A stretch of 64,000 bases of DNA from Opisthocomus hoazin (taxonomy: Eukaryota > Chordata > Aves > Opisthocomiformes > Opisthocomidae). Below, in pieces: positions 53,101 through 63,800 of this stretch. The position numbers and the translations under genes were made by a program. The notes beneath the pieces were generated by a model, which saw only the letters and a program-made list of their open reading frames with translations, searched no databases and had not been told where the DNA came from. Numbering within the stretch: the stretch's first letter is position 1; each line of letters opens with the position of its first letter. The stretch spans positions 8,286,417 through 8,350,416 of the forward strand of contig NC_134415.1 of NCBI RefSeq assembly GCF_030867145.1, read 5' to 3'.

Positions 53101-56100
53101 AAAAACATCATCTCCAGGAACAAATCCCACAATGCTTCACAGAGCTGAAACTTCCTATCCTACTGTACTAGCAGTAGCTGCCACATTGTCACCTCTTGTA
53201 AGCTGCTCCTCAACTCATCTTCACATTTAATTAAAAAAATAGTCATTTAACTAGTTATAATACTAATTTAAATACAAACACCTACATCCCTGCCTCCACA
53301 AGCATTGTACTTTTCTTGCAGTGTATAAACACTTAGTAAAGATTTAATATATAAATGGTATTTGCTTTTAAAAACATTTCAATCCACCTTACAGATAATG
53401 CTCATGCATTTAAGTGATCAGGATTCACACAAGAAAAATAGCACAAACTAAGTGCTTTTTTCCATGATCCTAAAAAGTAGGGGGGTGGTTAAATTTTATT
53501 TAAACATTTTAAATTTATTAAACTGAGCATGTACATTAATGTGATTGAGGATATTAGAAGCTTTATTACACACACTGTAAGTACACAGGACAAAATACAC
53601 AAGGATATATGAGGTACTATCCATTTATTTCTGAAAACAGGAAGAAGTGACTTTTAGGAGAAGAGTCAAGTGGTAGGCTTATCTTCTAAATAGCAGGGAA
53701 GTCAGAAGTGATGAATACAGTCTCATGGTTTTCAAAACTGAACTGTAAAGCTCTACTACTTTACAGACTCAATTCTTTAAAGTACTCCTTAGCAATACAT
53801 CTATCTTCAGCTTTTACAGGCCAAAGGTTAAAATGCCTACCTCTGTCTTCCATGAACTTGTATAACTGCTGAAGAAAGTTCTCTCGTTCTTCAGGAAACG
53901 GCTCTATTTCCTCCTGTTTAAAGTAATGCACACAAGAAAACTATCACCGTTCTGAGTTCCAGTCCTTCATCAAGAAACGTACTGCAGTGATAGTTCAAGG
54001 GCAGATGTTCGAAGTTTGTTTTACTGTAGTCAGCAGCAGGATACTACAGAGACACACGTTCTCTGCGGTATGCCACACTGAGGTAAGCTGTATAAACGAC
54101 AAACGGTTTTTCAAAATGTATAAAACAACAGCTGTAAAGACATACTGAAATTGGATTTTTGATTGATCACTGAGGTATCACAAGTGGTATCATAAATCAA
54201 GATGTATTCTCAATTCTGTCCATTTACACAGACAGTCTGGGAGACACCACTCTTAACGATCAAGAGATTCTATCAGAAATCTCAGGTCTGCTTCTACTGC
54301 AGTTAAGTGACTCCTTGATGCCTGGATACTCTATGTCCCTTTTCAGCGATGAAGTGAAAGAGCAAATGGTGCTTGCACTTTCTTAGGAGTTCTAATCCAC
54401 AGTACTGGCAAACCGCAGGCAATGGCACTGCACGCACACTGCCACGGGGTACTGGCTGCACGCTGCTGAGCGGGATCAATCCCAGAACTGAAACAACAAC
54501 AGGTATTTTGGATGTTCAGGTCATTGCACTAATAAACCTCTGTATTAGATTTACTTGGATTAATCAGCAGTGGAGTTTTGTAACAATGCACTATGTTTGT
54601 TTTACAACACCTTATAATTTCCTTAGAAAATGTGACTTGCCACAACAGTAGCAATAAGACATTAATACAATCAGCATTCTTAGAAATTCTGATGACTAAG
54701 CTACTTCAAAATATGCCAAATGTAAGTTGATTCATTTTCTGCATACTTTTTTTTAATGCTAACTGTCAGGCTTCCAGAAATAACTCGTAAAAGTTATTCA
54801 TTAAATCTAAAAGAAATTATTTTTCTTTCCTGTACTTTCCTTCCATGTTTATCTTTTCCATTCTTCAACAGTTTCCTTGTACTACATAATAAAAGCTTCA
54901 CCTACCCTGAAGCTAGAGGACAAAAATATATTGTCTTTAAAGTTATAGTAAGACAATTGAGAAATCGATAGAAACAGAATATTATTAAACACAACACCAA
55001 AACAAAACAAACCCATAACTTCCACTGAAGCTATTTAACAAAGAGATGGATGGCTGAAAATAAAGTCCAGGAAGGCTGTAACTATTACCAGTGAGTGGTT
55101 TTGTTTGTTTGTTTTCTTATTCCATACTTACTCTTCTCCATTAAATGCACTTGGAGGACATATCATAGCAAACAGGCAAAAAATGAAGAACCAGTATTCA
55201 CAATATGCTGAAACAGTTGTTTAGGTATCATTATCAACAGAAACGCATCGAAAATATTTGGTGTGGTTCTCTACCCAGGCTCTCCTTACTCGTTGGGAGT
55301 AGCCTGCTCTGAGCTCTGCTGGGACACCGGGGTGGGGGGAAGACAACTCATCTTCTCTCCTTAGAAGAGAAGTAGAGAGGATTTGCACGTCAACTCCTAA
55401 TCTACATAGGATAGGAGCACCTATGTATCTATAGGCTTGTGTGTGAATACATATACAGGATAGAAGCACCTATATATGAAGCCTGTGGTGACATACGTAA
55501 AAGTCCTTCTGTTGTTGTTGTTCTGGTTCATGGGTACCATGACCCCATGGATGGCCTGAGGGCCACCAGTGAAAATTTTTCACGTCCTGGAAAGCACTAG
55601 AAGCATCTGCAAGTGCATAACAAAGTCCCAAGAGCAGGCCCACAGATCTTGTTTGAGAAGAGATGCTGCTTGATAGCCAGGAGGTTACAGGCACAAATTG
55701 GGGGGGTGGGGGGGCAAAGAGAGAGAGGAGGCTGCAGAAACTTCTCAAAGGCAGGTGGAAAAAAGGCACACATGTCATCAACCACTGAGGAGAGAGAAGA
55801 AAAAAAAAAGAAAAAAAAAAAAAAAGAGATTTTGCCTCCATTCAAGAAACTGCCTTGTTCAGCAGGTGACTCAAACACTGGATACTGGAGAAGAAATTAT
55901 CACAAGAGATGTCAACAGTGAATCCCAAAATATTTGCCTGAGATGACATCTTCACATCTAGCACATGGAAAGACTAGCTCATAAAACATCACATGCAACT
56001 AAGAGCTTGAGAGAAGGTGTACAAAGGATACAAGTTCAAGTATTTACAAACACCGCACCTAAAGACTGAATTTTTCACCTAAGAGTAGTGAGGGAGTGAT

Positions 56101-59100
56101 CACTAGATAAGGATTGTATGCCAACACACATGGGCACAAACCTGTTTACATTCATCATGCCCATGGCTGGACATCAACCTGGTCAGAAAGTTCAGGAATT
56201 GTGCTGAGCCCAAGGAAGTACTCCTCAGCTCTCAAAATACGAAGCAGACCACAGCCCCTTGCAAACTGGGCTTTACAACTTTTGATGAGAGCTGGATTAC
56301 CTCCTGTGAGCTTAAAGAAGAGGCAGGACGAACTCATGAGCATGGACAGGTGGCAAAGATTTTACTTCACACCTTTGCAGTCTCCCAACAAATCTTAAAA
56401 TAAAGAAATGAATGAGTAAAAGATGGAACACCATCTTCTGGTATGACAGAGCCACGATCTCCAGGGAGACTGGAGAAAGGCCTGCAACAACCACTTCAGA
56501 CCCAAATCAGTTCAGTTTGTCCTTTACAATTCCACTACTGATGAGAATTTCAGTCTACTGAATTACTGGCAGTTGCATAACAAATCAGAGAACAGCTCTC
56601 AAAGCCCAGTGAGAGAAAAAGTGATGATGGTAGATACAGATTTTGAGTACCACCAGAAGGTACAGAGGAAGTAAAAGATTCAAAAGCCCCTCCAGCCTCA
56701 CCGCCAGCTGTGAAATAAAAGTTATTGCCACTAATTTTCTTCTTTCCTCTTGTCTTCATTTTTTTCTGGACAAGAGGCTGGGAGGAAAGAACAGATAATT
56801 AGAAAACCAAGCATGAGGTAGGACTCCGTACTTCCAGGACAAAAGAGAGAGGAAAGGTGGAAGAGGAGCGCACGGGCTAATGCCTTGATTGGAAGCTCTT
56901 TCGCTTCGTTACATCAGGGTAGCCAGCGAGATAGCTTGTAATGAAGCAATTCTTCAGTAGACCAGGATAAGAAAGAAGTATGACAACTCAGACTCTTTGG
57001 TGATTATCTAAAGGTTTCAAAATCTCTTATTTTATACCACTCCAAAACCAGTAAACTGCATTTTCTACAGCTAGAAGCAGAGAAAACACAGTGCAAACTA
57101 CTTGCAGTATCTGCTTTACAGGAGGGCCTACAGCTGTAGGCCCAGCACAGCGAACTGGGAGCAGGAAAGGGTAAGGTAGAAGGGGAAGGAGGACAGGGTG
57201 ACACGACACAAGGGAAGAGGAGATAACAGCAAGGCCACGCCAGCCTAGGTTGGTTTATTTTTCAAGTATGTCAAGAACACAGGTCAGTAACAGCTTAGAG
57301 CTGCGTCTTCAGATAGCGCTCCTGCGTAAAAAGTAGCGAACTACCCTGGGGCTTGGAGTGTGGGTTATGTCACACGTACGTACTGGCGTAACAGCTCTAT
57401 AGGCAGGAGAAAAGTTTATCATCATTTATGTGAGCAGCTATTTACAGCAGCATGATTTTAGCATGCACAGAACTCGCTCCACGGCCACAAAGGGGAAAAT
57501 AAATCAACACTGTCATAACACCCAGTAAAGCAGATGCAAGACAACCTGCAGAGGGAAAATACACCCTTCTGCACACTACATCAGACTGCATTACTACAGG
57601 AGGGCAAACAACTGTTTATTTGGAGGGATGGTGAGTTACAAACTGGAAACATCTGGGCCATGACCGACATTATAGACCAGGAATTAACATCACCCTAAGA
57701 AACCCAAAGTTCTACATCAGTGGAAAAAACTCCTTAGCCTTCCAATACTGAAACAGCACGTGTGAAGAAAAGGCCAATCTGGATTTACATACAGTTGCAT
57801 GACATAATTGCTGATGTTTGCAAAGAAAACAGAAAGAGATCTTTGTTTTAAAATTAACAAAAAAAATATTTAAGCACCGCATATCCTTTATCAGAGACAA
57901 CTTCAAAATTTTTTTAGCTACACAGGTCTTCCAAGTTAGAAGACAGCCAGACCTTTAACAGTTAGCAGATAAGTTCCATTTAGAAATACACACAAGCGAA
58001 GGGAACCTTTTTTCTTTTAGGAAAAACAACATGCATGTGACAGTAGACACCATATCTACCGTTCTTCATCCTGCTCAGTCTCTAGTAGGTACTGCAGCCC
58101 CTTCTGCCACTGCATTAAAATCAGCTTGGGAAAGATTCTAAAACAGCAACTTCCTTTGAGTTTTAATTTTTATTTTTCATTAGTCCCTAGTAACTCAGTC
58201 TTTTGAATACATGTTTTTTGCTTAGTGACTCAAAGATATCTGTTAGATTTTCAAGCTGGTATTTTCACATTAACTGATCTTTGCTGAATAAAGATTTTGA
58301 AAGCTGAGAGGCAATAATGTTGCCTATGTTAACATCTTAACATCAGCAACATAGACAGATGTTCCCAAATGTCAAAAAGACCTACTTAAATGGTACAGTC
58401 TTGCTAATTTTTATCAGCTGTATGTCTAAGCCCTTTACTAACTTCACTTGCCTCTTCCTCACTGCTGTTGTCCTCTTTTTCTTTTTCATCCTCTTCCTCT
58501 TCTTCAGCTTCACTGCTGGAGCTGTCTTCTTTCAATTCTGTTTTCCAGTTACTTGGAACAGTTCTGTTTTTACGGAATTCAAGGGCTTGGTCAAAAGCTG
58601 TAAAAGGACCGGCATTTGTTAGCACCGCAGGAAGTATCAGCTTGACCAAATGTTTTAATCAAAAAAAGTAGTCGGGGGTGGGGAGGGAGGGGAGGAGGAG
58701 GAAAGACTGCTAATTAACAATTCCACCCCCAAATTCAAAGAACCTCAACAACAGCCCTGTGTGGTCCATCCTTATTTGTCTTAAGCAGCCAAACTGGCCT
58801 AGTGTATTCTCTGCACACTGAATTATTCAGAGCTATTATTAGGATTATTACTACGTTAGTGTCTACGGATGCAAATAAGGACCTTCTGCATTGGGGCATA
58901 TATGAAAATTCAACCGAGAGAACCCCTATTCCAATAGGTTTACACTGTTGTTTACGTATATTGAACAAGGAGGAGAAGGAGGAAGAAATAAGCACAAGCT
59001 AATTCGAAGAGTTTGATCACACAAACTTAAACTTTCAAATGAATCCACAATCCCAGTTTCTTTACAGTGCATAAAGGTTACTTACAACTATTAGGGGTAC

Positions 59101-60822
59101 TATAACTGAGAATAACTCTATGAAGGTCTACTGCAGAAGACCGAATACTAAATAACCTATAAAGACACTGTGCGCTGTATGATTATATCCTTTGTTTGGC
59201 GTGCCTACGCTCAAAACAAGTGCAGTAGAGTGTAGGGTTTTGGTTTGTTTGTTTTTTAAAAAAAGTTCTTCTATATTTTCAGACATGTTCTCCTTCAATA
59301 CACTGTGCTATAGGAAAAGATCCTGTATTTTAAGACATAAACCAATCTACCACAAATGTGGTTCAATTTACATAACAAAGTAAATACATACACGTGTTTT
59401 CTCATAAAAAGTTATTTTTACCTTGTTTTAACAAAGCGTCAGGCTTTGGTGAAGTATCACTAATCTCCCGAACATCTTTTCTTGGCACAGAAACGCTAGA
59501 TAATTCAGAAAGTGTTAAAAAAAAATTAAATATTTGAAAGCTAAATTGACAGTGTAATACAGAGCTATCACTAAGGCTATAATACACTTACTAAACACAC
59601 AGAAGCAGCATATGAAATACATCTTGACAATTCTATAGTGTTAGTCTGATAGGTATTAGTCAGTTAGTGGATTAAAAACAAAACTTCTACATAAATTTGG
59701 TTAGACCATCCATATGCATTTACTGCATATTAAAGGAAGCATTCTTCTTCCACTAACACACAGTTTCTGCAATCTCCCAAATATATACTACTTAACAAAA
59801 ACCTCATGTTAATCTTTCAAGTAACTACTCACCCACAAACAACAAAACCCTACCTTGCTTAAAACGTAAAATGACTACTAGTATAAGTTGTCAGTATGAA
59901 ACGACAGACTTCCAAATTGAAAGAACAAAGCACTTTTTAATTTCTACTGTGGCCATATCCAAGGAAGCAAATCTGAACTGCAGCTCTGGGGGGTGGGGGT
60001 ACGTGCTTGTGTGTGCAGATGCTTATGTGTGTTTCTCCAGTGACGTGCACTGACACCCGAATAACTATCAGATGGTAAAGCGATAGCCTAGACTTAGTAA
60101 GTAATTAAACTGCAATTAAACTGTTAAATATTGCAATATCCTTTCTGTGAAAGCATTCTGTTAAAACAAACCCAGCACAACAAATAGCTTCAACTTCTAA
60201 AATAAAAACCATCCGTCAACCCCCCTTCTGCCCCCTTTACAGCTCTTCTCAAAGAACTTGACAACATGCAGTTGTAGTCTAGACTGAGACAAACGTATGC
60301 CTTACTACCTCGAAACAAGAAAGGGAATTTCCGTGCGTGTGGTGTATGTGTCTGCACGCACACACCACCACCCACCCCTCTCTGAAGCTGGGCAAGCTTA
60401 TGGCCCCCTCTCTCAACAGCAGCGCTCTATTGCAGCCAGAGCAGGAAAGTCTCAGGCCAGTTTCGAAGTCACAAACTACTGCTTTGCTTACCACCACTGT
60501 AACAAGGAAATTAAATCTAAAGACAGATAGATTTGTGCATCCCATTATTAACGATGACAAAGTTCAAGACTAACTTCATCATCATGTAGGCTGTTTACAG
60601 TTTTCTAAATAGCAGAAAAATCTTTGCAGAAATTTACTGAGCTTACTGATATTACGAATACTTTACCCAACACATCTCATACTACATTTCACTTGATGGG
60701 TACAGATTTTATTCAATTATCAGACTCTACATTCCTACTCACAATTTGCCATCCTTGAAAGAGCGAACAAGAATATTGTCTTTTTTCACTGCAATATCAT
60801 CGCTACAATCTGGACAAACCAC
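18550..60822 (-). CDS. ARID4B: ARID4B, 3' two-thirds of the gene (16 coding exons plus 3' UTR), 5' partial
   Basis: This is AT-rich interaction domain protein 4B (SAP180/RBP1L1), a nuclear subunit of the SIN3A-HDAC corepressor (family knowledge). I joined 16 exons: 60822-60743, 59495-59422, 58597-58452, 53913-53841, 52741-52647, 51528-51431, 51225-50958, 50005-49833, 40203-39952, 33328-33244, 32303-32111, 29686-28475, 26782-26672, 23977-23762, 21461-21315 and 20329-20199. The lengths sum to 3354 nt, every junction keeps phase, and the ORF is open to TGA. In the 1117 residues seen: the end of the N-terminal RBB1NT/PWWP-like region (1-45), acidic linker (about 65-100), ARID (about 103-205), charged linker, poly-Glu then chromo-barrel (about 370-435), a large Ser/Glu-rich exon (513-916), Lys-rich segment, and a C-terminal coiled-coil-like helix (about 1026-1072). 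The human protein is about 1312 aa, so roughly 200 N-terminal residues lie outside the window. Identification is by remembered protein similarity, not a search. Confidence 0.96.
18572..18577 (-). terminator. Probable poly(A) signal of ARID4B
   Basis: AATAAA on the minus strand, with GT/T-rich sequence 15-35 nt beyond it. Several other hexamers exist in this AT-rich UTR, so this is the best rather than the only candidate. Confidence 0.5.
20199..20329 (-). CDS. ARID4B: ARID4B last coding exon, C-terminus
   Basis: This 131-nt coding part starts after CCTGTGCAG and encodes a Ser run, [20 protein letters not shown], then GVSVECR and TGA at 20201-20199. The final SVECR matches the vertebrate C-terminus, which fixes the reading frame of the whole join. 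Confidence 0.97.
20330..21314 (-). other. ARID4B last intron with a GC-rich core
   Basis: Positions 20460-20710 are clearly GC-richer than their surroundings and open in several frames, but no codon pattern matches a known protein. I read this as compositional. Confidence 0.55.
21315..21461 (-). CDS. ARID4B: ARID4B exon: C-terminal helix
   Basis: This 147-nt exon runs between AACTTGCAG and GTAAGT. It encodes [40 protein letters not shown] and KRLKKKERE. The heptad-like charge pattern predicts a long, probably coiled-coil helix with a basic end. Confidence 0.97.
21462..23761 (-). other. ARID4B intron with a small tandem duplication
   Basis: Contains the 49-bp tandem repeat listed separately, a T tract near 21667 and a short CA run at 23211-23226. 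Nothing coding was recognised. Confidence 0.55.
21949..22046. repeat. 49-bp tandem duplication, two units
   Basis: The unit containing CGTAAGGTGTAACTACAC, CTCCTCGCTGG and TATCCCACGCGG occurs twice at a spacing of 49 bases with at most one difference. It lies inside an ARID4B intron and has the look of a recent local duplication. Confidence 0.9.
23762..23977 (-). CDS. ARID4B: ARID4B exon: [12 protein letters not shown] / [11 protein letters not shown] segment
   Basis: This 216-nt exon runs between TGCTTCTTCAG and GTGAGT. It encodes [38 protein letters not shown] and [13 protein letters not shown], conserved across ARID4B. Phase 1 in and out. Confidence 0.96.
23978..26671 (-). other. ARID4B intron, nothing recognised
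   Basis: Contains a moderately GC-rich patch at 24180-24430 and a purine-rich patch at 25780-25980. No conserved ORF or repeat family was recognised. Confidence 0.55.
26672..26782 (-). CDS. ARID4B: ARID4B exon: Lys-rich segment
   Basis: This 111-nt exon runs between AATTATAG and GTAAGT. It encodes [20 protein letters not shown] then [15 protein letters not shown], a basic stretch matching ARID4B. Phase 1 in and out. Confidence 0.95.
26783..28474 (-). other. ARID4B intron at the edge of the duplicated block
   Basis: AT-rich intron with no recognisable element. Positions 28302 upward are duplicated at the left edge of the window. Whether the rest is duplicated cannot be seen. Confidence 0.6.
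28475..29686 (-). CDS. ARID4B: ARID4B large exon (404 codons)
   Basis: This 1212-nt exon starts after TAATTAG with [13 protein letters not shown] and ends [10 protein letters not shown] just before GTAAAG. It contains [89 protein letters not shown] and [20 protein letters not shown], all ARID4B hallmarks. The region is low-complexity, acidic and Ser-rich, and probably disordered. The corresponding copy at 918-174 lacks the upstream 467 nt and the acceptor. Confidence 0.97.
29687..32110 (-). other. ARID4B intron inside duplicated block
   Basis: AT-rich intron; nothing coding was recognised. It is matched almost base for base by about 919-3079, apart from small clusters of differences. Confidence 0.6.
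32111..32303 (-). CDS. ARID4B: ARID4B exon: [13 protein letters not shown] segment
   Basis: This 193-nt exon runs between TTTCACATAG and GTATTG. It encodes [26 protein letters not shown], and ends [13 protein letters not shown], conserved in ARID4B. A diverged copy lies at 3272-3080. Confidence 0.95.
32592..32956 (-). mobile_element. CR1 LINE 3' fragment in ARID4B intron
   Basis: After an interrupted T tract, the plus strand reads GGGGTTGGAAGGGACCTCTG and CCAACCCCCCTGCC, the reverse complement of a CR1 3' end. The minus strand encodes the terminal CR1 ORF2 peptide ([13 protein letters not shown]). It is 5'-truncated near 32956. In the other copy this position holds the minisatellite and about 240 bp of ordinary sequence, so the element replaced that sequence here. 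Confidence 0.85.
33244..33328 (-). CDS. ARID4B: ARID4B exon: chromo-barrel end
   Basis: Eighty-five nt between TGCTTTTAG and GTACTT. It encodes [20 protein letters not shown] then IKHRKKIK, closing the chromo-barrel. A copy lies at 4469-4385 with Arg to Gly in HRKK. Confidence 0.96.
33732..35628. other. 1.9-kb segment present only in copy B
   Basis: The matching place in the other copy jumps from TTAGAAC to AGCCGACAACC at about 4873, so this segment is an indel between copies. It is ordinary intronic sequence with one 193-codon ORF (35158-34577, minus) of no recognisable similarity. No terminal repeats or target-site duplication were seen, which favours deletion in the other copy. Confidence 0.8.
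37544..37577. repeat. CG/CA alternating tract (copy B)
   Basis: Same tract as near 6789, unchanged by eye. It is unusually CpG-rich for an AT-rich intron. Confidence 0.85.
39952..40203 (-). CDS. ARID4B: ARID4B exon: poly-Glu tract and chromo-barrel start
   Basis: This 252-nt exon encodes [16 protein letters not shown], a long Glu run coded mainly by GAG, then [20 protein letters not shown] and the chromo-barrel strands ending HYCGWNV plus two bases of Arg. The reader domain binds methyl-lysine in family members (family knowledge). A second copy of this exon lies at 9459-9208. Confidence 0.96.
40204..49832 (-). other. ARID4B intron, about 9.6 kb, otherwise empty
   Basis: The longest intron in the window. 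The first ~240 bases at its low end belong to the duplicated block. It holds simple repeats: TA/CA alternation at 41538-41595, interrupted A tracts at 45781-45812, T tracts near 46735 and 49638, and CA-rich sequence at 48265-48300. No conserved coding sequence was recognised. Confidence 0.6.
49833..50005 (-). CDS. ARID4B: ARID4B exon: acidic linker
   Basis: This 173-nt exon runs between TTATCCTAG and GTAAGT. It encodes [20 protein letters not shown] followed by Glu/Lys-rich sequence ending EEKEKS plus two bases of Gly. Human ARID4B has the aligned GSKKNLLES segment. Confidence 0.93.
50958..51225 (-). CDS. ARID4B: ARID4B exon: end of ARID and charged linker
   Basis: This 268-nt exon runs between CTTTTAG and GTAAAA. 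It encodes [20 protein letters not shown], which ends the ARID region, and then a Lys/Glu-rich linker ending KPSVL. The linker is less conserved against human than the ARID, as expected. It ends in phase 0. Confidence 0.95.
51431..51528 (-). CDS. ARID4B: ARID4B exon: ARID domain, later helices
   Basis: Ninety-eight nt between TTTAACAG and GTAAGT. It encodes [20 protein letters not shown] then [13 protein letters not shown], matching the ARID helix-turn-helix. It leaves phase 2. Confidence 0.97.
52647..52741 (-). CDS. ARID4B: ARID4B exon: ARID domain, middle
   Basis: Ninety-five nt between TTCACAG and GTGAGT. It encodes [20 protein letters not shown] then [12 protein letters not shown], the canonical ARID core with its GGF motif. 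It ends in phase 0. Confidence 0.97.
53841..53913 (-). CDS. ARID4B: ARID4B exon: start of ARID domain
   Basis: Seventy-three nt between TTTAAACAG and GTAGGC. It encodes [20 protein letters not shown] then MEDR, the first helix of the ARID DNA-binding fold. It leaves phase 1. Confidence 0.96.
53914..58451 (-). other. ARID4B GC-AG intron, about 4.5 kb
   Basis: No exon of a known gene was seen on either strand. It contains G/A-rich stretches (55700-55830, with interrupted A runs on the plus strand) and an imperfect tandem duplication of about 50 bp around 55405-55485. I recognised no mobile element. Confidence 0.6.
58451..58598 (-). other. ARID4B: GC-AG intron donor of ARID4B
   Basis: The intron that begins at 58451 opens with GCAAGT after GAG, the consensus of the minor GC-AG class. 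It ends with AAACAG at 53914. Phase bookkeeping (154+146=300 nt up to this exon) requires this donor. The interval given covers the exon with its donor. Confidence 0.85.
58452..58597 (-). CDS. ARID4B: ARID4B exon: acidic linker before ARID, GC donor
   Basis: This 146-nt exon encodes [20 protein letters not shown] and then a Ser/Glu/Lys-rich acidic stretch. It ends GAGGAAGAG followed by GCAAGT. Only this GC donor restores phase 0 with the next exon, which opens GAG GAA ATA. The nearby GT would leave the wrong phase. Confidence 0.92.
59422..59495 (-). CDS. ARID4B: ARID4B exon: SVPRKDV segment
   Basis: Seventy-four nt between a TATCTAG acceptor and a GTAAAA donor. It encodes [20 protein letters not shown] followed by ALLKQ, as in ARID4B. 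It enters with two carried bases and leaves one. Confidence 0.95.
59423..60742 (-). other. ARID4B short introns, nothing recognised
   Basis: Apart from the exon at 59495-59422 this stretch is AT-rich intron. A GT/CA-rich region lies at 60325-60380. Confidence 0.5.
60743..60822 (-). CDS. ARID4B: ARID4B exon (first in window): RBB1NT/PWWP-like segment
   Basis: Eighty nt starting after TTTGCAG and ending at GTGAGT. It encodes [20 protein letters not shown] and a few more residues, closely matching the vertebrate ARID4B N-terminal Tudor/PWWP-like region. It begins in phase 0 and leaves two bases over. The preceding exon was not found between here and 64000. Confidence 0.95.
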
Positions 60823-63800
60823 CTGCAAAGATATTACAAATGCAAAGTTTAGAGAGAAAAGGGAAAATCAAGAGAGTAACAGCATATACCAATGCTTCTC
60901 AAAAACCTTTTGGGCTCACTTCTCTTTAGCAACACTGAGATCCCTCAAAACACTGGAGCGATGACCTCCTGAAATTACTGAACGCATGAGTTCATGCTTG
61001 CTTCAGCTGACAGCTGCTGCCAGAGACTACGACCGAACAGTATTCTGACAAAGGTAAGTGCCTGTCATGCCACTACATCTTATTCTGCTCCACATCCTAA
61101 AAGGACAGAGCTTTCACCAAGTGCTGCCACCTGAGTTCAGAGACCTCTTCTGAAAAACTTCCAGAAATTGCAAGGATGTAACCACATACAGTTTCAAAAC
61201 CAAAGGTATACAGGATTTATAAAATGCAATTTTACAATGGAGGATTCGTAAGTTATCTACCTAGGAGAGTGCCTCAAGTACAAGTATTATAGCAGGTTCT
61301 TTAGTTCAAGAAGTAGACTAATCAAGTCTAGCACTGAGACAACGCATTAATTATTTGTTGCAATTTCAAAAGCTCTTTAAGTTTGGTTAAACCAGTATAC
61401 AAGTCACTAATTAAAAAGCTCCAGGAATTTAATAAAAAAAATATATATTGAATTTCCAGAGTTGCAGAAGAGAAAAACAATGCTCTTCATCACTCATCTC
61501 TCTCCTCTCAAAACGTGTGCAGCTCCCTGGAAGTTAAGAAATTTCTGGCTGCTACGAAACCTCCAGGAGCAGCAAATGACTGCAGCCCTAATTTAACCCT
61601 GGTAAAACACTCTTCTCTCTTACACCAACTGCTTTCAGTCCTGCCTTTTCCACAAAACACACAAAGATACTGCATGACAAAAGGGTTTTTTTCCTCCCTG
61701 CACAGGTCACCAGCCATATAGCATTTTAGAACATAAAGTTAAAAGCTCCAGCTGATTTGGAAATAGCGTTGCATATCACAGAGCATAGGTTAAATTTGCT
61801 TCTCAAGAAAAATAAATCTTAGCAGCCTAAATCTCCAAATTCACTGCATTCTACTGTCTACAGAGAATGAATTTTTACAAAACTACAACTTACTCACTGA
61901 AATGCAGTTTGAAGTATAGTTTGCAACAGTGTTTTAGGATCAAGATAACAGATGGCGATTATCACCCCCCCCTGTGAAACAGACAGGTGCAATCTCCCAG
62001 CTCCCTGAAGATGGAGAAAGGCCCTTCGGGCTTCAGCTATTGGTTTTCTACAAGCATCAAGATCTTAGTAGTCAGGAAACCATCCAGAGGTTGGAAAACA
62101 GCTTACCGCAACCTCATCAAAGTGCCTTTACGTCACAGAACATCACCTCAATTTTGCCTGAACCAAGCTTTCTCGGTTTCCTTGCAAAACAAACTCCACT
62201 GGAGCCACAGGAGGAGGAGAGAGATGATCCTATGTAAACTCAATTTTCTGAAAATGCTGCAAGCACATTTCCTCACTGCACCTTCCAAAAGCCTTTAAGT
62301 ACACATTAAAACTAAATAGTGCTCTAAGGCTTACTAAATCACACCCCTTGACATAAGGAGCAACTGCCAGGCCTTTTTACAATTATAGGTAGCCCTTGCT
62401 CTCAATCCACCCACCTACCCAAAACAACAAAAAAAAACAAAAACACCCATGTGTGCAGGATTAAAAACATGTAGTCAGTCACTGAGTCCTCAAAATAGTT
62501 TTCACCTAATTGAGACCTCTACAGTTTTGCATTTATAAGTGACAGGCTATCTGGTTATAGGACTGATATCCAAAGTAGTCAGTTTCCACTACTAATCTTA
62601 ACTGTCTTAACTGTTACCTGCTGTAAAGGTTTAGACTAACCCCTGAACTTCTTCTCACATAATAAACTTGCACAATGTCCTCTGTGCTTATACACAAAGC
62701 ATATCTGTACACACTATCACTAGTAACAAAGTACGTCTGAGATACGCATTCTTCAGCATATTAAACCTAAATTTTCATTGTATTATTCACATAATTACAA
62801 TTTGCATAATATAAAGTTAAAGCAAAATTCACCAGTGATAATATAAAATTACTTTATTGACATAGCAGAGGTAATCTACTTATACAGTAAAAGAATGGAG
62901 AGGCATAGCTACATGGGAGGGGACTGAAAAAAAAAAAAGGCAGCTATTTGGAGCATAAATCTATCCTTTGGCACAACCTTTCAGGTTAAATGTAATATGA
63001 TGGTTATTTGCAGAGCTATAAACCTGATTACTAAAACAACAGTTAATCTAGGATAAGCTATTTCAGAGTTAAGGAGCTCCACCCTCAAACTTTATCCCCC
63101 TGCTGCTTCTCCTTCATTGCAGGAAGCTTTCCACGAAGAACGAGCTATTCCAGTCTCCAAACGAAAGCCAAAGAAGTAATGGCAGCTTTAGTAAACCTCA
63201 GGAGCACAAGCAACAACTCGGTTCACGAGGCCTGACCCACAGCTATCCTGAGTAGGACTACACGCCACACGCATGCACAACGCCTACCAGAGAGCTGCCG
63301 GGAAACTGCTCTCCGCCACGAGCGTGATCAGAAGGGTGACCCAACGGCGTGACACACGCCAGCCCAGGCCAGCCCAACCGACCGCTTCCCAGGGTGCAAC
63401 TGCGAGGTGGGTGACGCTGCATCAATCCCGATGACAGCTTTCACTAAAGGAACAGCTCAATTTTCTTGTCTATTACTGAAAGCTCTCTGTCATTAACGTG
63501 TTATCTCCTTGCTGTATATTCTGCCCTCTCCCTTGTTGTGAAGATGACTTCAATGACTCATTCTCCCCCAGCAACTTTTCTGAAAGAAGTCCTGCTGGAA
63601 AGCCTCTGGACTGTACCGCAAGACACAGGCGGTGACAAATAGAAAGTTGCAACTGAAAGCTACTGCACACACTAAGAAGAGTTAAACGTTACTGTGCAGA
63701 ATCTTCTCAAAAGCAGAGCACAAGTCTTCCTGAAAGTACATAAATATTTTAAGCTTTCATTGCCAGGGAGAAATAATTCAAATATGTACAATTAATAAAA

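Noticed and set aside
55200-56760. Possible LTR or other old mobile element in the GC-AG intron
   Set aside because: Some local repetition and a GC-richer patch, but no terminal repeats, primer site or coding domain was recognised.
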